62,650 nt of DNA from Candidatus Saccharimonadota bacterium (GTDB lineage: Bacteria; Patescibacteriota; Saccharimonadia; Saccharimonadales; Saccharimonadaceae): assembly GCA_017533605.1 (NCBI GenBank), contig JAFWKF010000002.1:1-62650 (forward strand), written 5' to 3'. Below the pieces are notes generated by a model. That model did no database searches and had not been told where the DNA came from. It saw nothing but the letters and a program-made list of their open reading frames with translations. The translations under genes and the position numbers were made by a program. This document shows positions 1-6,843 of this stretch, piece after piece. The first letter of the stretch is position 1. The number at the start of each line of letters is the position of its first letter.

Positions 1-129
1 CCGCCCGTCAAACCATGAGAGTCACCAACACCCGAAGTCCGTCTCGGCGGCCTAAGGTGGGGGAGATGATTGGGGTTAAGTCGTAACAAGGCATCCGTAC
101 GAGAACGTGTGGATGGATTACCTCCTTTC
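1..129 (+). rRNA. rrs: 16S ribosomal RNA, 3' end (partial)
   Basis: This is the last ~130 nt of 16S rRNA; the gene begins outside the window. Universal 3' segments are visible: the AAGTCGTAACAAGG block at 79-92, helix 45 at about 92-117, and the anti-Shine-Dalgarno core CCTCC at 121-125. Two differences from E. coli are visible: the helix 45 tetraloop reads AGAA rather than GGAA, and the tail reads GGATTACCTCC rather than GGATCACCTCC. The adenines that KsgA dimethylates are kept. The exact 3' end is uncertain by a few bases. A terminator, not a tRNA or 23S gene, follows. Confidence 0.97.
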
Positions 130-290
130 TTGAGAAGGAAACGATGCTTATGAATCCCGCGAGGGACACATAATGCTAGGTCGGTTACGGTTATGATTAA
201 GAGCTTAAATCATAACAGCTCTGGTTTAACCAGACGTAACGTTAAGCTTTACGCTGAAAGATGAAAATTGCACAACTAAGTTGTTAAAAA
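130..290 (+). other. 16S 3' trailer with hairpin
   Basis: This stretch between the mature 16S end and the terminator has no convincing ORF. It contains an imperfect palindrome at 190-215 (GTTATGATT pairing with AATCATAAC) and short inverted repeats around TTAAGCTT. It would be the trailer of pre-16S. The processing stem it may form with the 16S leader cannot be checked because the leader is outside the window. Confidence 0.6.
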
Positions 291-321
291 GGTCCACTCC
301 GTAAGGAGTGGATTTTTGTTT
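291..321 (+). terminator. Rho-independent terminator after 16S
   Basis: TCCACTCC and GGAGTGGA (293-300 and 305-312) form an 8-bp stem with a 4-nt loop, followed by TTTTTGTTT. It ends the rRNA transcript before any 23S gene. Confidence 0.9.
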
Positions 322-337
322 AGTTGCCCTTATGCTA

Positions 338-346
338 TGCTATAAT
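338..346 (+). promoter_or_regulatory. Extended -10 promoter for the gene at 425
   Basis: TGCTATAAT is an extended -10 element (TGnTATAAT). No good -35 hexamer is visible. It leaves a leader of roughly 75 nt before the start codon at 425. Confidence 0.6.
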
Positions 347-424
347 ATGATTAAGCTTAGTGAGGGGATAAGATTAGACCTGTTTAAAGCGACTGGTAGT
401 TCTTTAAGAATGGAGGTGTTATAA

Positions 425-775
425 ATGGAGACTGAAGGAAATCTTTACAATATCGTAGATGGGCCTGATAGAGATGCACTGTTTGATGCATGTAAATATG
501 CGTATGATTATTGCTCTTTTATCTCGGTGGAATTCAAAGTGGCAATAGGTTTGCCGCCACGACTGGGCGGGTCTTATGAGGCGATGAAAATTAAGGATAT
601 TCGGATTTCTAGGGTAGGCCATGAAAATGGCAGCGATGTAGGTTTAAACCTTGAAGGTACTTGCAAAGCTGATTTAAATCCACATAGCCCGGTTGCGCCG
701 GAGTGGCGTAATTATAAGTTTAAAGCATATTACAATGCTAAACGTAAGACAGGGTTTATCTCATTTTTCGAGTAA
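425..775 (+). CDS. Hypothetical protein, 116 aa
   Basis: I do not recognise this family. The start ATG at 425 is preceded by GGAGG at 412-416 (8 nt spacing), a good ribosome binding site. The product is a small soluble protein with mixed charge and no signal peptide, membrane segment or repeat. It stands alone between the rRNA terminator and its own terminator at 799-823, with its own extended -10 promoter, so it is a single-gene unit. The strong RBS and flanking signals argue that it is real; the function is unknown. Confidence 0.75.
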   Translation: METEGNLYNIVDGPDRDALFDACKYAYDYCSFISVEFKVAIGLPPRLGGSYEAMKIKDIRISRVGHENGSDVGLNLEGTCKADLNPHSPVAPEWRNYKFKAYYNAKRKTGFISFFE

Positions 776-798
776 GCCTATAGCTTACCTCCTCCTTA

Positions 799-823
799 AC
801 CCAGGCCTAAAGCCTGGGTTTTT
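799..823 (+). terminator. Terminator of the gene at 425
   Basis: CCCAGGC and GCCTGGG form a 7-bp stem with a 5-nt loop, followed by TTTTT. Confidence 0.9.
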
Positions 824-828
824 AGATG

Positions 829-858
829 AAAAAATCCCCCTAGGAGGTTAGGGGGATT
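829..858 (-). terminator. Terminator of the minus-strand gene at 880
   Basis: AATCCCCCTA and TAGGGGGATT (833-842 and 849-858) form a 10-bp stem. On the minus strand the stem is followed by TTTTTT (829-834), so it stops the leftward transcript. It lies back to back with the plus-strand terminator. Confidence 0.88.
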
Positions 859-879
859 AGAGGGGTGGTGATACCAAAG

Positions 880-1551
880 CTAAAAGAGGCTTTGGTCTTG
901 TTTTGCTTTTCTATCGCATTCCGAAAGAATGTCGATTAGTTTCATAGTCTTCATCGCTATTGCGTAGCTTCTCTTATCTCCGTCGTAGAACGCAAGGAGA
1001 TCCTCGTAAAACTCTCTGCGATGATTGACTGGTGTACCATCTGGGGTTTTTTCGATACACCAAGTGGTGAGAGGAAACTGATAGCCGTAAATAATGGCCA
1101 CAATTTCTCTGGCGAGAATATCATCGAGTTTCTGGCGAAGCCAAAAGCCTGTAACGAATGCAGACAGAGCCGCAGCACCGATATCGTCGTTGGTACCGTA
1201 ATTATACTTTTTGCCGATACCCGACAAGACAGCAAATTTGATAGCCAGTTCTTGGCCAATATCTGCATTGATGAGGTTTTCTGCGACCATATCTACGTGG
1301 TCTAGTAAATCTTCGTTGTATCTCTTGAGTTCTGGTGCTATTCTTTTGCCATATAAACTGATAAAAAGCGGTTCGTTGCGATTACCTAAGAATTTGTAGA
1401 TAGTTTCGGTATTTGCGGGTGGTACTTCGCAAATACTTCGAAAATACTTAAGTTGCTTTTCAGGCATGCCGGCCTTTAATAAAAGGTCGAAATTGCCTTG
1501 CCAGACCTGGAATAACGATAGGTTACTGAAATAAACTGACAGACTTTCCAT
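880..1551 (-). CDS. Hypothetical protein, 223 aa
   Basis: No family is recognised. It appears to be a soluble, mainly helical protein with no signal peptide or membrane segment. A central stretch (about residues 95-135) rich in Gly and Ala looks like a buried helical core. The start is supported by AAGGAGGG about 5 nt upstream (plus 1557-1564), and a CATAAT box lies further upstream (plus 1593-1598). It is monocistronic, with its own terminator at 829-858. The function is unknown. Confidence 0.72.
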   Translation of the reverse strand: MESLSVYFSNLSLFQVWQGNFDLLLKAGMPEKQLKYFRSICEVPPANTETIYKFLGNRNEPLFISLYGKRIAPELKRYNEDLLDHVDMVAENLINADIGQELAIKFAVLSGIGKKYNYGTNDDIGAAALSAFVTGFWLRQKLDDILAREIVAIIYGYQFPLTTWCIEKTPDGTPVNHRREFYEDLLAFYDGDKRSYAIAMKTMKLIDILSECDRKAKQDQSLF

Positions 1552-1632
1552 TTTTACCCTCCTTAATGTACTTTAGAAAACTAACTGGCTTTATTATGCC
1601 ATACCTTGGGTAAAATATCCAGCATAAGGGGT

Positions 1633-1974
1633 TTAACGCTTGTCGCCTTCGCCGTGAATTTGATTGCGCTTGTAGCGGCTTTCTAATTTGGCGATGTTTG
1701 CGGTGGCGACATCAGAGAGGGAAATATTTAGATAGCGAGAAATAGAAGCGATATACCAGAGAGTATCGCCGAGTTCCTTAGTGATTAAATCTTTGTCTTC
1801 GCTTGAGATGATGCCGTCTTTGTCACGGAGGATTTTTTTGATTTTGTCGGCAGTTTCGCCGGCTTCGCCGACTAGGCCGAGAACTTTTTCAATAAAGCCG
1901 ACGGCTTTTAAATCTGTAGTGGCTTCTGATAAATCGTATTTGGCAGCCTTTTTTTGATAGTCGTTAAAATTCAT
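1633..1974 (-). CDS. MazG-like nucleotide pyrophosphohydrolase
   Basis: This is a 113-aa protein of the all-alpha NTP pyrophosphatase (MazG-like) superfamily. These enzymes hydrolyse NTPs or dNTPs to monophosphate and pyrophosphate and act as housecleaning enzymes. The metal-binding helices are visible: GEAGE (about residues 36-40) and KELGDTLWY (about 66-74), which form the EEXX...EXXD metal site. The length fits the single-domain form. AGGAGG lies just upstream. Its -10 box shares an 18-bp palindrome (1995-2012) with the divergent SpoU gene. Substrate preference cannot be read from sequence. Confidence 0.85.
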   Translation of the reverse strand: MNFNDYQKKAAKYDLSEATTDLKAVGFIEKVLGLVGEAGETADKIKKILRDKDGIISSEDKDLITKELGDTLWYIASISRYLNISLSDVATANIAKLESRYKRNQIHGEGDKR

Positions 1975-1994
1975 TGTACCTCCTGATTAAAATA

Positions 1995-2012
1995 ATTATA
2001 TCATGATATAAT
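1995..2012. promoter_or_regulatory. Palindrome made of two divergent -10 boxes
   Basis: ATTATATCATGATATAAT is a perfect 18-bp palindrome. Its right half is TATAAT for the SpoU gene (2007-2012, ATG 6 nt later). Its left half is TATAAT on the minus strand (2000-1995) for the MazG gene, which has a normal leader and AGGAGG. Two polymerases could hardly bind at once. Confidence 0.75.
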
Positions 2013-2018
2013 ACAGAT

Positions 2019-2540
2019 ATGGAAGACACGCGGAACCTGATTGACGAGTATAAGGGCATGGCAAACGAAGAGGTTTTTCGTGAGCTCTCTAAGAAGCGGA
2101 GTCCTTTAGAGATTGCGATAGAGAACGTGGAACATGATTTTAATATTGGGTCAATTGTGAGGACCGCAAATTCTTTTAACGTGGCGAAAGTGCATATTAT
2201 TGGGAAGAAAAAATACAATCGTAGAGGTGCGATGTGTACGGATAAATATCTTGAGATTGTGCATCATGACACGATAGAAGAGTTTTTGAAGACTCAGGCG
2301 GGTAGAGAGCTGGTGGCAATAGAGAATAATACCGAGCGAGCGAAGCCATTTGGCGAGAAGAAATTTGCTAAAAACACTACTTTGATATTTGGGTCTGAGA
2401 ATAATGGAATAACGGCTGAACTGTTAGAAAAGGCCGGAGATGTGAGATTTATAGAGAGTTTTGGATCTACTCGTTCAGTTAATGTGGGTGTAGCCGCAGG
2501 GATTGCTATGTATGGGTATATCAAGCAAATCGTTCTCTAA
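2019..2540 (+). CDS. SpoU/TrmH-family RNA 2'-O-methyltransferase
   Basis: This 173-aa SPOUT-class enzyme would transfer methyl from S-adenosylmethionine to a ribose 2'-OH of rRNA or tRNA. The three SpoU motifs are present: NIGSIVRTA at 42-50 (catalytic Arg48), the knot motif GSENNG at 125-130, and SVNVGVAAGI at 153-162, which completes the trefoil knot. There is no N-terminal RNA-binding extension, so it resembles the minimal TrmH/TrmL-like form. The start is leaderless: TATAAT at 2007-2012, then 6 nt, then ATG. Its 3' end overlaps the deacetylase gene, so the two are probably cotranscribed. The target nucleotide is unknown. Confidence 0.88.
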   Translation: MEDTRNLIDEYKGMANEEVFRELSKKRSPLEIAIENVEHDFNIGSIVRTANSFNVAKVHIIGKKKYNRRGAMCTDKYLEIVHHDTIEEFLKTQAGRELVAIENNTERAKPFGEKKFAKNTTLIFGSENNGITAELLEKAGDVRFIESFGSTRSVNVGVAAGIAMYGYIKQIVL

Positions 2541-3354
2541 GAAGCCGGTAAGGGAAGAGTCGGCACTAACGGCGACTTTAAGGCGGATTGATATCCGTTT
2601 TCCGTGGTTAAAGATTGTGGGGGTGGTGGTTTTGGGGCTAATTGTAATTATGGATCTTTTTGGGTTAACGATTTCTAGGATAGGTGATCCTGGGGATAAG
2701 ATTAGTATTGCGCCGATGGCTAGGCATGTAAAGATTACAGAGAGGGTGCTTGAGGGGAAGAAACTGGTGGCGCTGACTTTTGACGATGGGCCTTCGGCGG
2801 AGACTACACCGGTTTTGCTTAATACTTTGCGTGAGAGAGATGTGCCAGCGACATTTTTTATGTTGGGAAGTAGGGCGAGGAATAATCCTGATATCGTGAA
2901 AAAAGTAAAGGAAGAGGGGCACGAGGTGGCGAGCCACACGATGTACCATCAGAATTTAATTAGAATTCCAGCTTCGGCGGCGGCAGCGGACATAGACGAG
3001 GCGAAGGGAATATTAAAGAGTATTTTGGGGCAGGATGTGAGTTTGACACGGACGCCATATGGGAATGTAAATGATACGGTAAGGGGGTTTGTGGGGACGC
3101 CGATTATTCTGTGGTCTGTAGATACGCTGGACTGGAAGATTAAAAATACTGATTCAATCGTAGGCATTACGATGAGCGAGGTGAGTGATGGAGCGATTAT
3201 TCTGATGCACGATATTCACCCGACTTCGGTAGAAGCTGTGCCGAGGCTGGTTGACACACTCAGAGATGCGGGGTATGAGTTTGTGACGGTGTCTGAGATG
3301 GCAGAGATGCATGGAATTAAACTCGCGAACGGTGTTTCTTATTATAGTTTGTAG
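2512..3354 (+). CDS. Membrane-anchored polysaccharide deacetylase (NodB domain)
   Basis: This would N-deacetylate cell-wall glycan (peptidoglycan GlcNAc/MurNAc or another surface polymer) outside the cell. From the ATG at 2512 there is a short basic cytoplasmic tail, one membrane segment (about 32-54) and a NodB domain. Catalytic motifs are visible: TFDDGPS (89-95) with the metal-binding Asp pair, SHTMYH (141-146) with two metal His, RTPYGN (180-185), WSVDTLDW (201-208) and LMHDIH (231-236). I chose ATG 2512 because CAGGG lies 10 nt upstream; the in-frame TTG at 2503 is worse placed. It overlaps the SpoU gene by 29 nt. Such deacetylation commonly gives lysozyme resistance; that role here is inference. 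Confidence 0.9.
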   Translation: MGISSKSFSKKPVREESALTATLRRIDIRFPWLKIVGVVVLGLIVIMDLFGLTISRIGDPGDKISIAPMARHVKITERVLEGKKLVALTFDDGPSAETTPVLLNTLRERDVPATFFMLGSRARNNPDIVKKVKEEGHEVASHTMYHQNLIRIPASAAAADIDEAKGILKSILGQDVSLTRTPYGNVNDTVRGFVGTPIILWSVDTLDWKIKNTDSIVGITMSEVSDGAIILMHDIHPTSVEAVPRLVDTLRDAGYEFVTVSEMAEMHGIKLANGVSYYSL

Positions 3355-3399
3355 TCGTAGTTTTGACTTTTTAACACTTTTTTGATATGATTTCCTTAT

Positions 3400-3476
3400 G
3401 GGGTAATAGCTCAGCTGATTAGAGCGCTGCCTTTGCAAGGCAGAGGTCCTGGGTTTGAGTCCCAGTTACTCCACCA
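3400..3476 (+). tRNA. tRNA-Ala (UGC)
   Basis: A full cloverleaf. The acceptor arm GGGGTAA pairs with TTACTCC, the anticodon loop CTTTGCAAG carries TGC, the T loop is TTTGAGT, and the 3' CCA is encoded. It is followed after 12 nt by tRNA-Ile, presumably in one transcript. Confidence 0.96.
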
Positions 3477-3488
3477 AATTAATAACTT

Positions 3489-3565
3489 GGGGTTATAGCT
3501 CAGTTGGTTAGAGCGCGTCACTGATAATGACGAGGTCTGTGGTTCAAGTCCACATAACCCCACCA
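3489..3565 (+). tRNA. tRNA-Ile (GAU)
   Basis: A full cloverleaf. The acceptor arm GGGGTTA pairs with TAACCCC, the anticodon is GAT in CTGATAATG, and CCA is encoded. Ala-UGC and Ile-GAU are the two tRNAs that in many bacteria sit in the 16S-23S spacer. Here they are neighbours but 3.3 kb from the 16S gene, with no 23S nearby. Confidence 0.96.
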
Positions 3566-3570
3566 TTTTT

Positions 3571-5175
3571 TTATGCTGAAAGATTGAGGTATTTTTGTTC
3601 GCCGCGGGTGGCGAGGGCTAGATAGAGGAATAGGAAGATAATAATAAAGATGCCGTCCATGATGGCGAGGCCGGCGATTTGACCGGCGAAAAAGACCGAT
3701 GCAAAGAGGATGGAAATAGAGACTATCGTGCTGCCGAGACCTAGAAACGAAGAAATCATTACTCCTGGGCTTTGTTTAACTATTTCGGTGTCGCTTTCGG
3801 CGTTAAAATTGGCGTATTTTAGGTCTATAAGAATGCCGATGGTTTCTGTAACTAGAGGTATCGCAATTACTCCTATGAGTAAGAGTATAATCTCTAGAAA
3901 ACCGAAGCTGAAGCGGATGGCCATGATGATGCTGCCGAGGGCAGTGATAGGGGTGATTAGGAGCATGGAGGCGAGGATTTTGGTCATGATGACTTTGAGC
4001 CCACTGATTGGCATTGATTTTAACAGGTTAAAAGCTTTGCCTTCTAGGGAAATTGTAGTAGTAGTAATAAAGGTCATGAGGCTGGTGAAGGTAACTAGGG
4101 CGAAGGTCACGCTAGGGAGGAATGAGCGGATTTCGTCGGCTGTAAGAGGGAATTCTTCGTTAATTAGGGAGGCTACCAAATCGTCGTATTTAAAACATAG
4201 CGCTCCTATTGCTATTACGAAGATAACTAGACCGACAGCGGTGTTGGTGAGTAGAACTGGGGTACTGAAGTATTTGACCATCTCTTTTTTGACCATGGCG
4301 CGAGTTTGGCTGAGCCGAGTGAATTTGAAGTTGAGGTTGGTCTTTTCTTTGCGCTTGACCACGTTGATTTTAGTGACGATCTGGAAGTAAAAATGCCCGA
4401 TGATAAAGACGGTAACCGCTATCACCGCGAGATTGATGAGGATGAATTTGATGAGTTCTAGCCAGTTAAAATCGGTAGCTAATCTGACGTAGGCGCCGGC
4501 TGGGTAGTAAAGTTCGGCGGTTTTGTTACCGATAGCTTCCATAGTGTTGCCGTCAAAATCAGATACGGCGTTTACAGCGACTATTATAATCATGATTAAA
4601 ATCAGAGAAGTGAGGGAAATAATGACTTGAAGGGCGGATTTTTGTCTGAATCTGGCTGAGATACCAGAGGAAATCATGCCGATAATACAAGAGATGGCGA
4701 TAGGGATGGCAGGGAGAAGCAGGAGCATAATTAACGAGACTAGGATGAAAGAGGGGTGAAATTCGGCGTTTAAAGCGTAAGCTAAGATAGCTGGTACCAG
4801 GAAGATTAGGTTGTAGAGCATCTCAAAGACATAGAACTTTAGAATTCTGATAAAGACGATGGTGGATTTTTTGATGGGCATAGCGAGAAGTAAATCGTTG
4901 TCGCGACAATTAAAGAGGAGATCACCGGATTTATAAACGCCTTCCATGATTGTAAGAACAGTGGTGAATAAGACATAAAGGGCTAAAATCGCGTACTGAG
5001 TGCCGTTTTCTTTAAGGAGCATGGTGGTGGAGTAGGCGCTCATAAAGATAGTGAGGCTGATTAGGAGTGCTAAACCGATCGGTACGAGTCTTGATTGGTT
5101 TTTTCGGGATTTATAAGGGATTATGCGCATCCCCTCTGACATTGTGGCTTTAATTAAAGAGAATAATTTACTCAT
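3571..5175 (-). CDS. ABC-2-type exporter, permease subunit
   Basis: This 534-aa protein has about twelve hydrophobic segments over its whole length, for example near residues 30-50, 62-80, 115-140, 150-175 and 185-205, with a symmetrical set in the C-terminal half. That is the size and layout of large ABC-2-like permeases paired with a separate ATPase. The start overlaps the stop of the ATPase gene upstream by 4 nt (ATGA), so the two are translationally coupled. The transported substrate cannot be told from sequence. The gene is not preceded by a substrate-binding protein, which favours export. Confidence 0.85.
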   Translation of the reverse strand: MSKLFSLIKATMSEGMRIIPYKSRKNQSRLVPIGLALLISLTIFMSAYSTTMLLKENGTQYAILALYVLFTTVLTIMEGVYKSGDLLFNCRDNDLLLAMPIKKSTIVFIRILKFYVFEMLYNLIFLVPAILAYALNAEFHPSFILVSLIMLLLLPAIPIAISCIIGMISSGISARFRQKSALQVIISLTSLILIMIIIVAVNAVSDFDGNTMEAIGNKTAELYYPAGAYVRLATDFNWLELIKFILINLAVIAVTVFIIGHFYFQIVTKINVVKRKEKTNLNFKFTRLSQTRAMVKKEMVKYFSTPVLLTNTAVGLVIFVIAIGALCFKYDDLVASLINEEFPLTADEIRSFLPSVTFALVTFTSLMTFITTTTISLEGKAFNLLKSMPISGLKVIMTKILASMLLITPITALGSIIMAIRFSFGFLEIILLLIGVIAIPLVTETIGILIDLKYANFNAESDTEIVKQSPGVMISSFLGLGSTIVSISILFASVFFAGQIAGLAIMDGIFIIIFLFLYLALATRGEQKYLNLSA

Positions 5176-5876
5176 TTTTCTAGCTCTAGGAAGACCTTTT
5201 CTAAGGATTTATCGCCACGGATTTTTTTCATGTTACCGACTTTAACGATTTCGCCTTGTTTGACGATGGCTACTCTCGTGCAGAGTTTTTCGGCCATATC
5301 TAGGATGTGGGTAGAGAAGAAGATGGTGCCGCTGTTTTTGACGATTTCGTGCATAACTTCTTTCATGTCGTAGATTGCTTTGGGGTCTAGGCCGACAAAG
5401 GGTTCGTCCATGACGAGGATTTTAGGTTCGTGGGCGAGGGCAGAGATAAGGGCGATCTTTTGCTTCATGCCGTGGGAGAAGGATTTGATGACGCTTGAGA
5501 GCTCGTTTTCCATGCTGAACATTTTGGCGTATTTGGCGATATTTTTTTCCCTGATATCAGAGGGGGTGTCGTACATGTCGCAGACGAAATTGATGAAATT
5601 AATGGCTTTCATGTCTTCATATAACTCTGGATCATCGGGGATGTAGGCCATCTGTTTTTTGCAGGCGATGGGGTCTTCTTTGATGGATTTTTTGTTGATT
5701 TTGATTTCGCCTTCATCGTAATCTATGATGCCACAGATGGATTTAATTAGAGTGGTTTTGCCGGCGCCGTTATGGCCGATAAAGGCGAAGATTTCGCCGC
5801 TATTCACGGTAAAAGAAACATTATTTAGGGCTTTTTTGCTCCCATATGTCTTGGTGACATTTTTAATCTCTATCAT
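5172..5876 (-). CDS. ABC transporter ATP-binding subunit
   Basis: This 234-aa nucleotide-binding subunit drives the permease encoded next to it. Walker A GHNGAGKTT lies at 34-42, the signature is SFSHGMKQK (about 131-139), Walker B is ILVMDEP with the catalytic Glu, and the switch His is in STHIL. The short stand-alone form matches ABC-2 exporter ATPases. The start is leaderless: on the minus strand TATAAT (plus 5884-5889) lies 7 nt before the ATG. Confidence 0.93.
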   Translation of the reverse strand: MIEIKNVTKTYGSKKALNNVSFTVNSGEIFAFIGHNGAGKTTLIKSICGIIDYDEGEIKINKKSIKEDPIACKKQMAYIPDDPELYEDMKAINFINFVCDMYDTPSDIREKNIAKYAKMFSMENELSSVIKSFSHGMKQKIALISALAHEPKILVMDEPFVGLDPKAIYDMKEVMHEIVKNSGTIFFSTHILDMAEKLCTRVAIVKQGEIVKVGNMKKIRGDKSLEKVFLELEK

Positions 5877-5883
5877 ATATATA

Positions 5884-5889
5884 ATTATA
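5884..5889 (-). promoter_or_regulatory. Leaderless -10 box of the ABC exporter operon
   Basis: TATAAT on the minus strand, 7 nt before the ATG at 5876. No Shine-Dalgarno site can fit. Confidence 0.7.
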
Positions 5890-5901
5890 GCACTTAGTGG
5901 C

Positions 5902-5941
5902 GTAAAAAAAGAGGAACCGCTCTTATTTTGAGAACGGTTCC
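5902..5941 (-). terminator. Terminator of the small RNA
   Basis: On the minus strand GGAACCGTTC pairs with GAGCGGTTCC (one G-U), then C and a run of seven T. Confidence 0.88.
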
Positions 5942-5992
5942 AAGGTCATACATGTATTTTAAGTAGCCTCGCAGTTTAATCTACTTAAAACT
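5902..5992 (-). ncRNA. Orphan small RNA, ~90 nt
   Basis: On the minus strand a consensus promoter (TTGACA at plus 6022-6027, 17-nt spacer, TATAAT-like TAATAT at plus 5999-6004) is followed by a short region without an ORF and then a strong terminator. The predicted RNA starts near 5992. It has a perfect 10-bp hairpin (5981-5990 with 5957-5966, TTTTAAGTAG/CTACTTAAAA, loop of 14 nt containing CTGCGAGG). It ends with a 10-bp terminator stem (5932-5941 with 5913-5922, one G-U pair) and a T7 run. I do not recognise it as 6S, SRP, tmRNA or RNase P RNA. The purine-rich loop could be a pairing seed; that is inference. Confidence 0.7.
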
Positions 5993-5998
5993 ATCTCT

Positions 5999-6027
5999 AT
6001 ATTATCGCACGTGATGCATAATGTCAA
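5999..6027 (-). promoter_or_regulatory. Consensus promoter of the small RNA
   Basis: The -35 TTGACA is exact and the -10 is TAATAT, with a 17-nt spacer. It is one of the best sigma-70-type promoters in the window and drives no CDS. Confidence 0.85.
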
Positions 6028-6116
6028 GTACTTTTTTCCACAAATTGTTCAAAACTTTTGGATTTTTTGTTCGGGATTTATAAAAAAATTAAAACATATT
6101 TTTTAGAATTAGCGTA

Positions 6117-6145
6117 TTGACAAAAGTTAAGCGCTATGCTATAAT
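6117..6145 (+). promoter_or_regulatory. Consensus promoter of the KGG-protein gene
   Basis: TTGACA at 6117-6122, a 17-nt spacer and TATAAT at 6140-6145, all consensus. Transcription would start near 6152, giving a ~60-nt leader with TAGGAG before the ATG at 6212. Confidence 0.9.
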
Positions 6146-6211
6146 AAGCACATACACTCTGAAAGGGTGGTGTTTAATTTTAATTTGGTGGGCAGAATAG
6201 GAGTTCTAGAA

Positions 6212-6412
6212 ATGGCTGGAACTAAAGCTGGCGGCATGAAAGCTGCTGCTACTAACAAGGCTAAATACGGTAAAGAATTCTATGCCCGTATCGGTAAAAA
6301 GGGTGGCCAAAATGGTCACACTGGTGGGTTTGCCGCTAACCCAGCACTTGCTCGTATCGCAGGCGCTAAGGGCGGTCGTATTTCACGCCGTGGCCCTGCC
6401 AAGAAAGCTTAA
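6212..6412 (+). CDS. KGG-motif small basic protein
   Basis: This is a 66-aa Gly/Ala/Lys-rich basic protein with KGGQNGHTGGF and AKGGRISRRG, the motif type of the 'stress-induced KGG' family known from bacterial stress proteins. Two copies of a RI(G/A)xKGG module are visible. I place the start at 6212 because AGGAG lies 7 nt upstream; an in-frame upstream ATG at 6167 lacks a site. The consensus promoter suggests high expression. A nucleic-acid-binding or stress role is possible but unproven. The 3' end overlaps the convergent gene at 6409 by 4 nt. Confidence 0.82.
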   Translation: MAGTKAGGMKAAATNKAKYGKEFYARIGKKGGQNGHTGGFAANPALARIAGAKGGRISRRGPAKKA

Positions 6413-6843
6413 GTAAAGTTTTCGCATCTCGGACAATGATAAACACCGTCTGAGTCCTGAAATCGCGTTAGTCCACAAGAAGGGCAACGCGATTTTTGGT
6501 GGAGCCAATCTCTGTAGGTATCCAGTTGATCTTGGATGAAATCTTCGTCTACCTCTATATTGTAGTTTTTGGCAAGTTCTTTTGCCTTATCCCAAGCTTG
6601 ATTTTCCATTTTTAGGCGCTCTACGTCGGTTTTAAAGCCTTTATGCTTTAAAAGGGCATGAGAGAGCTCATGAAGAGCTAGGAGCTCGTAAAATGGCTCC
6701 TCTGGGCCGAGAGTAATGGTTTTTGGGAAACGAAAGGCAAATTTAGTGCCAGTACGAAAGGTGAACTCCTTAAAATCACTTTGCAGCTTTGATGCAAAAC
6801 TATCGGGGGGTAAGGGGTTATTGGCGTTCTTTTTGCTTGGCAT
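6409..6843 (-). CDS. HExxH zinc-peptidase-like protein with C-terminal zinc ribbon
   Basis: A 144-aa protein. The N-terminal part carries LALHELSHALLKH (HELSH at 58-62), the zinc-binding helix of metallopeptidases of the ImmA/IrrE or SprT type. The C-terminus is a zinc ribbon with C120, C123, C137 and C140. This pairing resembles SprT-like proteins with a Zn ribbon. No signal peptide is present, so it should be cytoplasmic. The start overlaps the ROK gene by 26 nt, so both are in one operon. The substrate is unknown, and a non-catalytic zinc protein is the alternative. Confidence 0.7.
   Translation of the reverse strand: MPSKKNANNPLPPDSFASKLQSDFKEFTFRTGTKFAFRFPKTITLGPEEPFYELLALHELSHALLKHKGFKTDVERLKMENQAWDKAKELAKNYNIEVDEDFIQDQLDTYRDWLHQKSRCPSCGLTRFQDSDGVYHCPRCENFT

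Noticed and set aside
3714-4390. Long plus-strand ORF opposite the ABC permease
   Set aside because: Antisense shadow of a hydrophobic membrane protein; no ribosome binding site, and the minus-strand gene has clear operon context.
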